This document shows positions 53,037 to 62,290 of a stretch of 64,000 nt of DNA, in pieces. A program made the position numbers and the translations under genes. The notes beneath the pieces are model-generated. The model ran no database searches. It worked only from the letters and a program-made list of their open reading frames with translations, and had not been told where the DNA came from. Location of the stretch: the NCBI RefSeq assembly GCF_045865695.1, contig NZ_BAACAP010000204.1, positions 14,230 to 78,229 of the forward strand, read 5' to 3'. Every line of letters starts with the position of its first letter. Positions within the stretch are counted from its first letter, which is position 1. Source of the stretch: Scytonema sp045865695 (lineage in GTDB: Bacteria; Cyanobacteriota; Cyanobacteriia; Cyanobacteriales; Nostocaceae).

Positions 53037-55979
53037 ATGCTAATTGGAAACAACATCGCGGGTTTGCCAGGAGAGCGCTATCGATTAAAAGGCAATGTAT
53101 CTTTACTATTGAATGACCCGCAAACAGTTTGGTTGGTGAAATCTGGTTCGATGTCATTATTTGCGATTACACTTAACGATGGTAAGCCACAAGGAAAACG
53201 GCAGTACTTGTTTAGTGTAAAATCTACTGAAGCGATGTTTTCCATAGCAACAGAGCTTCAATGCGAGTCGTTCCAAATTTTAGCAGTGTCGCTTGAGGAA
53301 ACAGAACTGCTGAAAATGTCTCGACAAAATTTTGAGCATCTTCTCGCGAGCAAACAAGGCTATGGGGTGGCTTTGGTGGAACGTTGGATAAATTTACTAG
53401 GTTCGGCTGTTGCTTGCGAACCCGACCGTACCTCAAATATATACAGACCAGAGCCAGGAATCCAGTTCTTCTCTTTAACAAGTGGTAATGTATTTCGACC
53501 CGAACAAGATAGCATATCTTGGGTACAAATCCAACGCGGTCGCGCTAAACTCATGGGATTTTCCGAACTGGTTTTTGAGCCAGCATCTGGTCTGTTACCA
53601 TTGAGTGCTGATATGTGGTTGCAGGCGGAGGATGCATTAGAATTACAAAGCTTTCGCACTGAAGATCTCCAAGAAGCAGATACTTTGATGGTAAGTCTGG
53701 GTCAACTGCAAATGGATTTCTTACGGGCGATTCACTTGCTCTCTCAGCAAGAAATTCAGCAAGAAATTTTGCGGTGTAGAGAAAGAGAAGACCTTAAGCG
53801 TCAGGTTATGGATGAAGCATTGGACGAACTGTCATCCGTGCTGCTACAGCAACAAACAAGTACTAGACCGCAAGCAAGACATGGCAGTTTCCCAGACCAA
53901 GCTTTGTTAGCGGCGGCTGGGGCTGTCGGACGTGCTGTGGGAATTAAGATTTGTCCTCCATCTCAGTCAGAAGACTTTGAACGTCTTAAAGATCCTCTAG
54001 AAGCAATAGCCCGTGCTTCGCGCATTCGGATGCGTCAGTTGCATTTGACAGGAAACTGGTGGAAACGTGACTGTGGTTCGATGCTAGGATACACCTTAGA
54101 AGATGAAAGTCCAGTGGCTTTGTTGCTAATGAAGGGCGATCGCTATAAAATTTACGATCCCGTCAAGCAAACTCGCATCCTTGTAGATGAGCAAAGCGCT
54201 GCTAAACTCTCCACCACTGCTTATGTCTTTTATCGACCTTTGCCCGATAAAGACCTCAAAACCTGGGATGTACTTCGATTCGCACTACAAGGTCATATTA
54301 AAGATATAGTTATCATCTTATTAATTGGAATTGCTGTGTCTTTACTAGGGATGGTAACGCCTCTGGCTACTGCTATCCTCATGGACACCGTTATCCCAGA
54401 TGCCAAGCGGGGATTATTGTTAGAAATTGCGTTGGGTCTTTCCGCAACAGCTTTTGGAGGTACAATCTTTCAACTGGCTCAAGGACTTTCCCTAATGAGA
54501 CTGGAGACTTTTGCCGACTCATCTACTCAAGCGGCGGTGTGGGACAGACTGTTAAAGTTGAAAGCATCTTTTTTTAATCAGTATTCTATCGGTGACTTAG
54601 AATCTAGGGTCTCTGCTATTAGCAATATTCGTGCCAAACTGAGCGGTACAGTTCTTAAAAGTGTGTTCTCTGGGGTGTTTGCCTTTTTAAACCTGGGCTT
54701 GCTCGTCTACTACAATGGGTTGTTAGCCTTAATCGCGATTGTAGCTGCGATCGCGAACATAGCCCTGACTTTTATCTCTGGTATACTCACCCTCCACAAG
54801 GTTCGTCCTTTATTAGAGCAACAAGGAAAAATCTTTGGCGTGATGGTGCAGTTAATTAATGGAGTTGGCAAACTGCGAGTCGCTGGGGCTGAAGAACGAG
54901 CTTTTGCCTACTGGAGTAAACAGTATAGCCAGCAACTAAAATTTCTGCTGAGTACTCAATCAATTGAAGACATTCTCGCTGTCTTCAACAAAATTTTGCC
55001 CAGTCTCGCGTCTTGCGTGCTTTTCTGGTTTACTGCCATACTACTACAACAGAACCAACAAACACAGGAATATCGAGCACTATCCATTGGGACTTTTCTC
55101 GCATTCAATGCTGCTTTTGGTATCTTTATAAGCGGTACAACTCAGTTGAGTACAACCGTTGTAGACATTCTTGAAATTATACCTTTGTGGAAGCGCGTTC
55201 AACCAATTTTGCAAGCCGAACCAGAAGTCAATCATAGTAAAGCAGATCCCGGTAGGTTATTGGGCAGAGTTGTCATAGATCGCGTGACTTTTCGTTACCG
55301 CAATGATGGACCTCTTATTTTAGATAACGTTAGTCTTCGGGCTGAACCAGGAGAATTTATTGCGTTGGTGGGGACTTCTGGAAGTGGTAAATCAACTTTG
55401 TTTCGGTTATTACTGGGATTTGAAACTCCAGAATCTGGCAGTATTTACTATGATGGACAAGACTTGACAGGATTGGACATTCATGCAGTACGCCGCCAGA
55501 TGGGTGTTGTTCTGCAAAATAGTCGCTTGATGTCAGCTTCCATCTTTGAAAACATTGCCAGTGGTGCCTTAGTCACAATTGATGAAGCATGGGAAGCCGC
55601 CCAGATGGCAGGTTTTGCAGATGACATTCAAGCAATGCCAATGGGTATGCATACTGTTATCAGTGAAGGAGGTAGTAATATTTCGGGCGGACAACGGCAG
55701 AGGCTGTTAATTGCAAGGGCGTTGGTATTGAAACCCCGAATTTTGCTATTTGATGAAGCCACTAGTGCTTTAGATAACAGAACCCAGGCTATTGTGAGTA
55801 AAAGCCTCGACCAACTCAAGGTGACGCGCATCGTTATTGCTCACCGACTCAGTACAATCCGCAATGCTGACTGTATTTATGTGCTTCAAAATGGTCGAAT
55901 CCTACAGCAAGGCAGTTTTGAGCGACTCGCCGAGCAAGAGGGGTTGTTTGCTCAACTCATGATGCGGCAAAAGTTTTGA
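53037..55979 (+). CDS. NHLM-type peptide exporter, ABC permease/ATPase without peptidase
   Basis: This 980-residue protein fits the second ABC protein of NHLM bacteriocin export systems. It has a long N-terminal region with a cyclic-nucleotide-binding-like start and a linker (KIYDPVKQTRILVDEQSA), and a six-helix exporter membrane domain from about residue 420. The ATPase has Walker A GTSGSGKST (about 778), signature ISGGQRQR (about 882) and Walker B ILLFDEATSALD (about 903). There is no C39 peptidase. It would work with the C39-ABC protein and HlyD adaptor encoded on the other strand at 60-63.6 kb. In typical clusters all three genes are adjacent, so this one has been separated. Confidence 0.85.
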   Translation: MLIGNNIAGLPGERYRLKGNVSLLLNDPQTVWLVKSGSMSLFAITLNDGKPQGKRQYLFSVKSTEAMFSIATELQCESFQILAVSLEETELLKMSRQNFEHLLASKQGYGVALVERWINLLGSAVACEPDRTSNIYRPEPGIQFFSLTSGNVFRPEQDSISWVQIQRGRAKLMGFSELVFEPASGLLPLSADMWLQAEDALELQSFRTEDLQEADTLMVSLGQLQMDFLRAIHLLSQQEIQQEILRCREREDLKRQVMDEALDELSSVLLQQQTSTRPQARHGSFPDQALLAAAGAVGRAVGIKICPPSQSEDFERLKDPLEAIARASRIRMRQLHLTGNWWKRDCGSMLGYTLEDESPVALLLMKGDRYKIYDPVKQTRILVDEQSAAKLSTTAYVFYRPLPDKDLKTWDVLRFALQGHIKDIVIILLIGIAVSLLGMVTPLATAILMDTVIPDAKRGLLLEIALGLSATAFGGTIFQLAQGLSLMRLETFADSSTQAAVWDRLLKLKASFFNQYSIGDLESRVSAISNIRAKLSGTVLKSVFSGVFAFLNLGLLVYYNGLLALIAIVAAIANIALTFISGILTLHKVRPLLEQQGKIFGVMVQLINGVGKLRVAGAEERAFAYWSKQYSQQLKFLLSTQSIEDILAVFNKILPSLASCVLFWFTAILLQQNQQTQEYRALSIGTFLAFNAAFGIFISGTTQLSTTVVDILEIIPLWKRVQPILQAEPEVNHSKADPGRLLGRVVIDRVTFRYRNDGPLILDNVSLRAEPGEFIALVGTSGSGKSTLFRLLLGFETPESGSIYYDGQDLTGLDIHAVRRQMGVVLQNSRLMSASIFENIASGALVTIDEAWEAAQMAGFADDIQAMPMGMHTVISEGGSNISGGQRQRLLIARALVLKPRILLFDEATSALDNRTQAIVSKSLDQLKVTRIVIAHRLSTIRNADCIYVLQNGRILQQGSFERLAEQEGLFAQLMMRQKF

Positions 55980-55997
55980 ATGTAAACTAGAACCCAA

Positions 55998-56064
55998 CAC
56001 AGTTCTTGTCAACACACAGTTCTTGTCAACACACAGTTCTTGTGGAACGGGCGTCTCGCCCGTT
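55998..56064. repeat. 17-bp tandem repeat and hairpin
   Basis: CACAGTTCTTGTCAACA occurs at 55998 and 56015 and partly at 56032. AACGGGCG-TCT-CGCCCGTT follows at 56046-56064, the same family as 32866-32886. It may end transcription of the exporter gene. Confidence 0.7.
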
Positions 56065-56111
56065 TTGAGTAGACATCCCAATCGAACACTGGACAATTCA
56101 TACAAAAGTAA

Positions 56112-56125
56112 TTAGACTAGTCTAA
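56112..56125. promoter_or_regulatory. palindromic operator of the toxin-antitoxin operon
   Basis: TTAGACTAGTCTAA is a perfect 14-bp palindrome 18 bp before the antitoxin ATG; a half-like ACTGGTCTAA follows at about 56127-56136. Phd/YefM antitoxins usually bind such sites and repress their own operon. Confidence 0.6.
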
Positions 56126-56143
56126 AACTGGTCTAAATATTTT

Positions 56144-56383
56144 ATGGAATCAATTGGCTCATACCAAGCAAAGACACACCTTCCTGCCCTTCTAGAACGA
56201 GTCGCAAAGGGTGAGGAATTTACGATTACAAAGCATGGAGTTCCCATTGCACGGCTTGTTCCTGTGGAACAAGAACAACAGCGTGATGTTAGAACAGTCA
56301 TTGAAGAATTAAAGAAGTTCCGAAAAGGACATACTCTAGGAGGTCTTTCAGTACGAGAGATGATTAATGAGGGCAGAAGATGA
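56144..56383 (+). CDS. Phd/YefM-family antitoxin
   Basis: The 79-residue protein opens IGSYQAKTHLPALLERVAKG and has FTITKHGVPIARLVP, the standard Phd/YefM DNA-binding fold. The C-terminus is a basic helix that would wrap the toxin. It overlaps the PIN-domain gene by ATGA at 56380-56383. It should neutralise the toxin and repress the operon from the palindrome upstream. Confidence 0.9.
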   Translation: MESIGSYQAKTHLPALLERVAKGEEFTITKHGVPIARLVPVEQEQQRDVRTVIEELKKFRKGHTLGGLSVREMINEGRR

Positions 56384-56787
56384 ACTTTGTTCTTGACTGT
56401 TCGATAGCAATGGCGTGGTGCTTTGAGGATGAAGCAACAGAATTTACTGATTCATTACTAGAAGAACTTGTAGAAGGAAGCATAAAAGTACCCTCTATCT
56501 GGTTTCTTGAGGTTGCAAATGTCCTAGCGATCGGTGAACGAAGAGGGCGAAGCAATCGAGCACAGATTTCTCAATTTCTCGGACTCTTAGGGAATCTTCC
56601 CATCGCAGTTGATACAAAAACTGAAGAGAAAGCATTTACCGACATCCTCACTCTTGCGCGAACCCATAAACTGACCTCCTACGATGCAGCATATCTGGAA
56701 CTTGCACTTCGTGAAGGATTACCTCTGGCAACACTTGATGAAGGACTGAAACGAGTTGCATCCAAACTTGGCGTAACCACACTGTAA
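56380..56787 (+). CDS. vapC: VapC-type PIN-domain ribonuclease toxin
   Basis: The 135-residue PIN domain keeps the acidic active-site set: Asp6 in VLDCS, Glu44 in FLEVAN, Asp102 in TSYDAAYLELA and Asp120 in LATLDEGL. VapC toxins cleave specific RNAs, often tRNA or rRNA, when the antitoxin is degraded. The gene is translationally coupled to its antitoxin. It sits between the two arms of the peptide-export cluster and may stabilise it. Confidence 0.9.
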   Translation: MNFVLDCSIAMAWCFEDEATEFTDSLLEELVEGSIKVPSIWFLEVANVLAIGERRGRSNRAQISQFLGLLGNLPIAVDTKTEEKAFTDILTLARTHKLTSYDAAYLELALREGLPLATLDEGLKRVASKLGVTTL

Positions 56788-56806
56788 TTAAATCTTGAGT
56801 TTCAGT

Positions 56807-59326
56807 TTATTTTGTAAGTGAGACTTCACAGCCAGATAGAGAATTCCTCAGCTTGTGAGGTGCGATCGCAGGCGCATTAGCCACAAGTACAACATCCCCA
56901 TTTGAATTTACCACCCAACCTTGAGCTTCGATAATTTTATTTACAGGTGGATTGACAGAATTTGTATTTTGTAGAGCTTCTCCCCCTCTTCTCATCTCCC
57001 CCTTTTCTCCTCCGTTTGTTGCTACCGCAGTGAGTCGCCAATCTTCCCATACGGGATCGCTGCTGAGCGTGTTGTTAGGAGAAGGAGGTAAACCACCACG
57101 TCCGGTATAAGTAAAGCTACTGTTTGCAATTCTGGTACAGATATTATCATCGACTAAACTCCCCACATCCACCACATCCACTGTTAAGGGAACTAATCCT
57201 TGACTGGGATCGATATCAGGTGTGTTGACTTGTACTGTGCCATTAAATTCAGGAGTTTTGCCTATGGCAGTGATATCACTAGTCAGGGTGCTAGGTAAGT
57301 TCCGAAACTGAGCACTTATAAGAGACTGTGTATTAATTTTAACTTTACCTCCCTGAGAGTCATTAGAATTGGCAGTAATATCGCTATTTTCAAAAGCTGC
57401 TAGAACATCAGTATTCATATTAATATTGCCACCAACTACACCAATACCTGTAGCGTTGGCAGTGATTCGACTCCCACGACGCAATACCAAACTTGCGGAG
57501 TTAATATTGATATTTGCTTGTTGGCGAACTCGATCGGTGGTAACGCTTCTTGTATCTGCGTCTAAGAAAGAGTTCCGATCTAAAAAGATTGACCTAGCAT
57601 TTAAGTTGAGATTACCCGCATTTCCCCTTCCTCGACTTCTGACTAATACTCTTGCCCCATCTTTCATAGTGAGTGTATTAGTATTAATTAACACATCTCC
57701 TGCCCTTCCTGTTGAAGTGTTCTCACCTAAAGCACCTACAGCACTACCAAAAAGTTGTACGGAATCAGAAGCATTGACTAGTATATTACCGCCCCTACCT
57801 GCACTTAAAGTACTAGCGCTGATTTGTGCTTGTTTATCAAGACGCAATGTCCGAGTATTGATTATCAAGTTGCCTGCATTACCTGTGGCATCTTTACCTG
57901 TTGTGGGATCTCGTTGTACTTGAGAATTTAAAGCGCTGCGTGTTTGATCGCTAATAAGTTGTACGGACTCAGTGGCATTAACAGTCAAATTGGCTCCATT
58001 TCCCGAACCAAGAGTGCTAGTATCGACAAGTGCTCCATCGATCAAGGTCAAAACGCGAGTATTAATTTTCAATTCTGTAGTTGCATTTGCTGAGCCACGA
58101 ACCTGAATACCTAGACCAGTAGGGTATTTACTATTATTATCAATCAAATTCACTGTGTCAGCATTTACTGTCAAATTTCCCACTCTTCCCGCACCTTTGG
58201 TAACGACGCTGACCTGTGCGCCATCTTGCACTTGCAGTAAGCGCGTATTGATTGTTACATCTCCGGCCGTCCCTGTGGCATTGTCTTCTGCTTGAGCATA
58301 GAAGCCTCCAGGAAAAGGACACGCTGCTTCGGAACAACGATACACGCCACTCAGGTACACTTCATCCAAAGTATTTACAGTTAAATTTCCACCTAACTTT
58401 GAACCCAAAGTACTAGTTTCAATTACAGAACCATCGCTCAGTTTCAGACTTCTCGCTGTTACTCGAACATCTCCACCACCCTCACCTGTAGCATCCACTG
58501 CTGTTTGTTGAGATAGTCGAATATTTCCTAAGTTTTGCAAGTCCCCATAGCTTAGGGCAAAGCCTTTTTCTGTAGGAACGAGACTCACTAAACGATTAGA
58601 ACTAGCACTACCTAATTCAATTCTCCCTCCCGCCGTCTTGATTGTTGCTCCTTCAAGGGAGATATCTCCACCCACTAAAGCCAATGTTTGATTCTCTTGC
58701 ACTCGCAAACCGACATTAGTATCTATTGCAGGAGATGGAATCCTTCGACTTCTGATTCCCTGTCCGTCTCCCCGTACTTGAATTAAACCGGGATTTGCCC
58801 CAAATTGTAAACCAATGGGAGTGCTCACAGTTAACAGAGGCGTTGTTTGCGGAGTTGCACTATACTCAAGTCCATCGGTAAACTTTACACTATTTGCAGT
58901 CGTGGCAAAAAAAGAGCCTCCAATGTCTAAACGAGCATTTTGCCCTAATACAATCCCGTTGGGATTAATGAGAAACAGGTTGGCTGTACCATTTGCTTTG
59001 ATTAATCCATCAATATTCGAGATAGATTGACCAGTGATTCGAGTAATGATATTTTGAATGTTCTGAACGTTATTAAAGTAAGCTGTAGTACCGTTTTGGA
59101 CGGAGAACTTGGAAAAACTGTGAAATAAGTTGCTTCCAGATAAAGTGCCACCTTCAATATTTATGATATTGTCGGTTATTCTGACGCGAGAATTTTCAGG
59201 TAGAGTTGTATCTGGAATAATTTGGGCGCTTGTAGAACTTCCCCATATGAACAACGCAACACCATTTGCAATTCCCAAACCTCTCCACCAGTTTAAATGC
59301 ATATTTATTCTTGATACTAAACTCAA
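56807..59326 (-). CDS. TpsA-type exoprotein with filamentous-haemagglutinin N-terminal domain
   Basis: The 839-residue protein has a signal peptide (residues about 1-34, ending STSAQ). The TPS secretion domain follows, with VRITDNIINIEGGTLSGSNL, the hallmark N-P-N-G-I in LFLINPNGIVLG, and SFFATTA. A beta-helix of repeating strands rich in GNAGNL/INTRTL/QVSV follows. A tail holds IIEAQGWVVNSNGDVVLVA, frequent in cyanobacterial TpsA proteins. It would be exported across the outer membrane by a TpsB partner, which is not in this window. It is much smaller than adhesin-type homologues. It lies between the two halves of the export cluster. Confidence 0.85.
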   Translation of the reverse strand: MSLVSRINMHLNWWRGLGIANGVALFIWGSSTSAQIIPDTTLPENSRVRITDNIINIEGGTLSGSNLFHSFSKFSVQNGTTAYFNNVQNIQNIITRITGQSISNIDGLIKANGTANLFLINPNGIVLGQNARLDIGGSFFATTANSVKFTDGLEYSATPQTTPLLTVSTPIGLQFGANPGLIQVRGDGQGIRSRRIPSPAIDTNVGLRVQENQTLALVGGDISLEGATIKTAGGRIELGSASSNRLVSLVPTEKGFALSYGDLQNLGNIRLSQQTAVDATGEGGGDVRVTARSLKLSDGSVIETSTLGSKLGGNLTVNTLDEVYLSGVYRCSEAACPFPGGFYAQAEDNATGTAGDVTINTRLLQVQDGAQVSVVTKGAGRVGNLTVNADTVNLIDNNSKYPTGLGIQVRGSANATTELKINTRVLTLIDGALVDTSTLGSGNGANLTVNATESVQLISDQTRSALNSQVQRDPTTGKDATGNAGNLIINTRTLRLDKQAQISASTLSAGRGGNILVNASDSVQLFGSAVGALGENTSTGRAGDVLINTNTLTMKDGARVLVRSRGRGNAGNLNLNARSIFLDRNSFLDADTRSVTTDRVRQQANININSASLVLRRGSRITANATGIGVVGGNINMNTDVLAAFENSDITANSNDSQGGKVKINTQSLISAQFRNLPSTLTSDITAIGKTPEFNGTVQVNTPDIDPSQGLVPLTVDVVDVGSLVDDNICTRIANSSFTYTGRGGLPPSPNNTLSSDPVWEDWRLTAVATNGGEKGEMRRGGEALQNTNSVNPPVNKIIEAQGWVVNSNGDVVLVANAPAIAPHKLRNSLSGCEVSLTK

Positions 59327-59559
59327 AGAATGGCTTAACTACTAGTCCAATACAGAAGTCTGATAAGTTAAGCTGGGTTAGATCCCCGACTTCTTTGAGG
59401 ATACAGAGTCGCGAATTGGTTGTAAAACCTCGAAAACCTCATTATGCGGTGACTAACTCAAACGAAGAATTAGGGTTTTTCTGAATTCGACAACAGTGTC
59501 CTTTGCAAAGTCGGGGATCTTGCAGCTATCAAAGTCAATAGGGTTTAACTATTACATCA
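59327..59559. other. short gap with inverted repeat
   Basis: GATCCCCGACTTCTTT near 59382 and AAAGTCGGGGATCTT near 59507 form an inverted repeat about 125 bp apart, a common cyanobacterial interspersed type. No gene is seen. Confidence 0.5.
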
Positions 59560-59769
59560 TTAGTCCATTGATGAAGTTCGCATCAAGTGGTAATTTCCAA
59601 CATCAATCCATCTCTTTGTTTGCGAACACCACTGTAAAATGCCACCATCAACCCCATCTAAATCGGCTTCGTTGACTTCTTCAACGCCTGGAATTGATGT
59701 TAACTTTGATGCCAAATCGTTATTTTGGTTGTTTTGAATCTTTTGTTGGTTTGTATGATTCTTAGTCAT
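59560..59769 (-). CDS. double-glycine peptide precursor (candidate bacteriocin/RiPP)
   Basis: The 69-residue peptide has a strong ribosome site (AGGAG about 9 bases before ATG 59769). Residues 1-43 are a hydrophilic N/Q-rich leader ending LTSIPGVEEVNEADLDGVDG, with Gly42-Gly43 as the processing site. Hydrophobic and acidic residues before GG are what C39 peptidases need. The predicted product is residues 44-69 (26 residues), with Trp47, Cys48 and Trp54. The C39-ABC exporter gene starts on the same strand upstream (60022-62220). With one Cys it cannot form an internal disulfide; modification or dimerisation is possible. No modifying enzyme is in the window. Confidence 0.75.
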   Translation of the reverse strand: MTKNHTNQQKIQNNQNNDLASKLTSIPGVEEVNEADLDGVDGGILQWCSQTKRWIDVGNYHLMRTSSMD

Positions 59770-60021
59770 TGTCTTTGTCTCCTTTCTAATTGGTTTAAAT
59801 CCAGTATTAGTATAAATTAATACTTATTTTTGAGAACGGCTTAACTTGTAGAACTAGCTATATACATAGGACTCGATCCTCAGAGGTTAAAACCCTTCTA
59901 GTACCCTAATGGGAAACACTCAGGTTAATTTATGCAGTGAGGAACGGCTTTGGAGTTGAAAAAATCTCTGAAATTATTGATTGGCAAGCATTACAGATTT
60001 TTAAAAATTTTTAGCGCTCCT

Positions 60022-62220
60022 TTAAAGAGCATCTCCCTCACTACGGATTAATTGCGAGTATGCTCCTTCAACTGTTCGCAATTCTTCATGGGTTCCCCGT
60101 TGCACTACATGTCCTCCTTCCAAAACAATGATTTCATCGCAATCGCGAATGGTACTCAGTCGATGTGCCACGATGACACAGGTACATCCTCGTTGCCGGA
60201 GTTTTTGGTCAATAATTTTTTCTGTTTCAGTATCTAAGGCGCTAGTGGCTTCATCCATGATGAGGATGGAGGGATTATTAACTAGAGCACGAGCTATTTC
60301 TAAACGCTGTCTCTGACCGCCACTCAAATTATTAGCACCTTCTAAAAGGATACTATCATAGCCTCCTTGTAGGGAAAGGATACTATCGTGGATGGCGGCA
60401 TCTCGACAAGCTCGTACTACATACTTCTCTGGAACCGTGGTGTCCCAGAGGGTCAGATTATCCCTAACGCTACCTGCAAATAATAAGACATCTTGCTCTA
60501 CAAAGGCAATAGAATTCACGAGAACTGGGCGAGGAATTTCATTTCTGGGTTTGCCATCAAACTTAATTTCTCCTTGATTCGGTTCGTATAGCCCGCATAT
60601 AAGTTTGGCAATGGTGGATTTACCGGAACCACTTCCACCTACAAGAGCAATTCGCTGTCCTGGTTTGATTGATAAATTAAAGTTTTCGATCAAAGGAGGT
60701 CTAATTTGGTTATAGCCAAAGGTGACATTCTCCAAATCAACATAACCTTGCAATTTAGGTAAGATTTGGGAAAAGGTTAGGGGTTTGGGAGCCGTTTCTC
60801 CCGTTTCCTCTTTTAATTGAGGAACTACAGGGTTTTGCAAAACGTCGTCTAAGCGATTTAGGTTTCCCTCAACTTCTTGGAGGTCTTTGCCAAGGCTCAT
60901 GAGATTATTTACGGGTTCCATAAAATTTTGAATCAGTCCCTGAAATGCCACGAGCATTCCAATAGTTAGGTTACCATCCATAACCCGCAATCCACCGACG
61001 GCTAAAACTAGCATAGATGTTATTGTTGATAGGAATGATGGCAAAATTCCTAAACCTTGATTAGTTATATCTATTTCCTGTTGGGCATCGATCGCATTGG
61101 CATAATACCCCGCCCATCGAGTAAAAAAATCAGATTCCAGCCCAGATGCTTTTAACGTTTCCATACTTTGGAGACCGGAAATAGCCACCCCGTCTACTTT
61201 TCCTTGCTCCTGCATTAATCTGGCGTTGGCATCTACGCGCCACCGAGAGACTTGCTGCAATGCCAAAAGATTTGCCGCGACAAAGACGATTCCAATTAAG
61301 GTCAACACCGGATCGTATTGCAGCATGACAAGAACATAAAAAATGACCATGACTGCAGCGATCGCAGTTGTCGCTAATTTCCCCGACAAAAGATTTGCCA
61401 AGTCGTCGTTAAGGCGAATGCGATTGCTAATTTCACCAGCAAATCTCTGAGCATAAAAACTGATAGGTAAACGCAAGATGTGCCAGAGAAATTGACTAGA
61501 CATACTAACAGATAACTTAATCTTCATTCGTCGCAAAAACCTTAACTGTAGTAATGTCAACAGCCCATTCAATATAGCAGTAAGTATCATTCCTAACAGA
61601 AGCGGTTGCAACCAATCCTGTCTGTTTTGTACCAAAACATTATCGACAAATACTTGAGAAAATATGGGCGATACTAGTCCAGGAATGACGAGTAAAAATC
61701 CGGCAAAAATGCAATAAGCAAGTACCTCACCAGACCCTTGGAGACGTTGCTGCAAAGCTAAGATAACGTTAGGCTTGCGACCACCTTTTTGGAATTGTGA
61801 ACCTGGTTCTAAAAACAAAATAAGTCCCGTGAAACTCGTATCAAATTCTTGCCAGGATACCGTTTTCGGTCCAGTTCCGGGATCGTTCAAATAAACTTTG
61901 CGATCGCTAAATCCCTCTACCACTAAGAAATGATTAAAGTTCCAAAAGATGATGTAGGGACATGGCAAACGTCGCAATCCATCCAAATCGGCTTTCAAAC
62001 CCTTGGCATTCAACCCATAGCCTCTAGCAGCATTCAGGATATTTGAAGCCTTGCTTCCATCCCGCGATACTCCACAATCTTGACGTAATTGCGCCAGGGG
62101 TACAATGCGACCGTAATAACCCAGAATAATTCCCAAAGCAGCAGCGCCGCATTCCACCGCTTCCATTTGCAAAACAGTTGGGGTACGACGACGAATACCC
62201 CCTTTTATGTCATTTGTCAT
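60022..62220 (-). CDS. NHLM-type ABC exporter with C39 leader peptidase
   Basis: This 732-residue protein has an N-terminal C39 peptidase with Cys24 in QMEAVECGAAAL, His97 in WNFNHFLVV and Asp113 in NDPGTG, all needed for cleavage after double glycine. The six-helix membrane domain follows (about 165-440). The ATPase has Walker A VGGSGSGKST, signature LSGGQRQR and Walker B ILIMDEATSALD. It cuts the leader and exports the peptide. It follows the HlyD gene after 70 bp in the same orientation and precedes the precursor gene by 252 bp. That 252-bp gap shows no second precursor that I can support. Confidence 0.9.
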   Translation of the reverse strand: MTNDIKGGIRRRTPTVLQMEAVECGAAALGIILGYYGRIVPLAQLRQDCGVSRDGSKASNILNAARGYGLNAKGLKADLDGLRRLPCPYIIFWNFNHFLVVEGFSDRKVYLNDPGTGPKTVSWQEFDTSFTGLILFLEPGSQFQKGGRKPNVILALQQRLQGSGEVLAYCIFAGFLLVIPGLVSPIFSQVFVDNVLVQNRQDWLQPLLLGMILTAILNGLLTLLQLRFLRRMKIKLSVSMSSQFLWHILRLPISFYAQRFAGEISNRIRLNDDLANLLSGKLATTAIAAVMVIFYVLVMLQYDPVLTLIGIVFVAANLLALQQVSRWRVDANARLMQEQGKVDGVAISGLQSMETLKASGLESDFFTRWAGYYANAIDAQQEIDITNQGLGILPSFLSTITSMLVLAVGGLRVMDGNLTIGMLVAFQGLIQNFMEPVNNLMSLGKDLQEVEGNLNRLDDVLQNPVVPQLKEETGETAPKPLTFSQILPKLQGYVDLENVTFGYNQIRPPLIENFNLSIKPGQRIALVGGSGSGKSTIAKLICGLYEPNQGEIKFDGKPRNEIPRPVLVNSIAFVEQDVLLFAGSVRDNLTLWDTTVPEKYVVRACRDAAIHDSILSLQGGYDSILLEGANNLSGGQRQRLEIARALVNNPSILIMDEATSALDTETEKIIDQKLRQRGCTCVIVAHRLSTIRDCDEIIVLEGGHVVQRGTHEELRTVEGAYSQLIRSEGDAL

Positions 62221-62285
62221 TTGTCACTTGTCATTTGTCATTTGTCATTATCCCCAATCCCTAATCCCCAATCCCCAATCCCTAA
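62211..62285. repeat. heptanucleotide tandem repeats
   Basis: TTGTCAT-type 7-mers repeat from about 62211 to 62250, followed by AATCCCC-type 7-mers to about 62285. Such short tandemly repeated repetitive sequences mark heterocystous cyanobacteria. They fill the gap between the HlyD and C39-ABC genes. Confidence 0.85.
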
Positions 62286-62290
62286 TCGTA

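Noticed and set aside
57369..57923. 184-residue plus-strand frame opposite the TpsA gene
   Set aside because: It is antisense to a well-supported beta-helix gene, without start signals.
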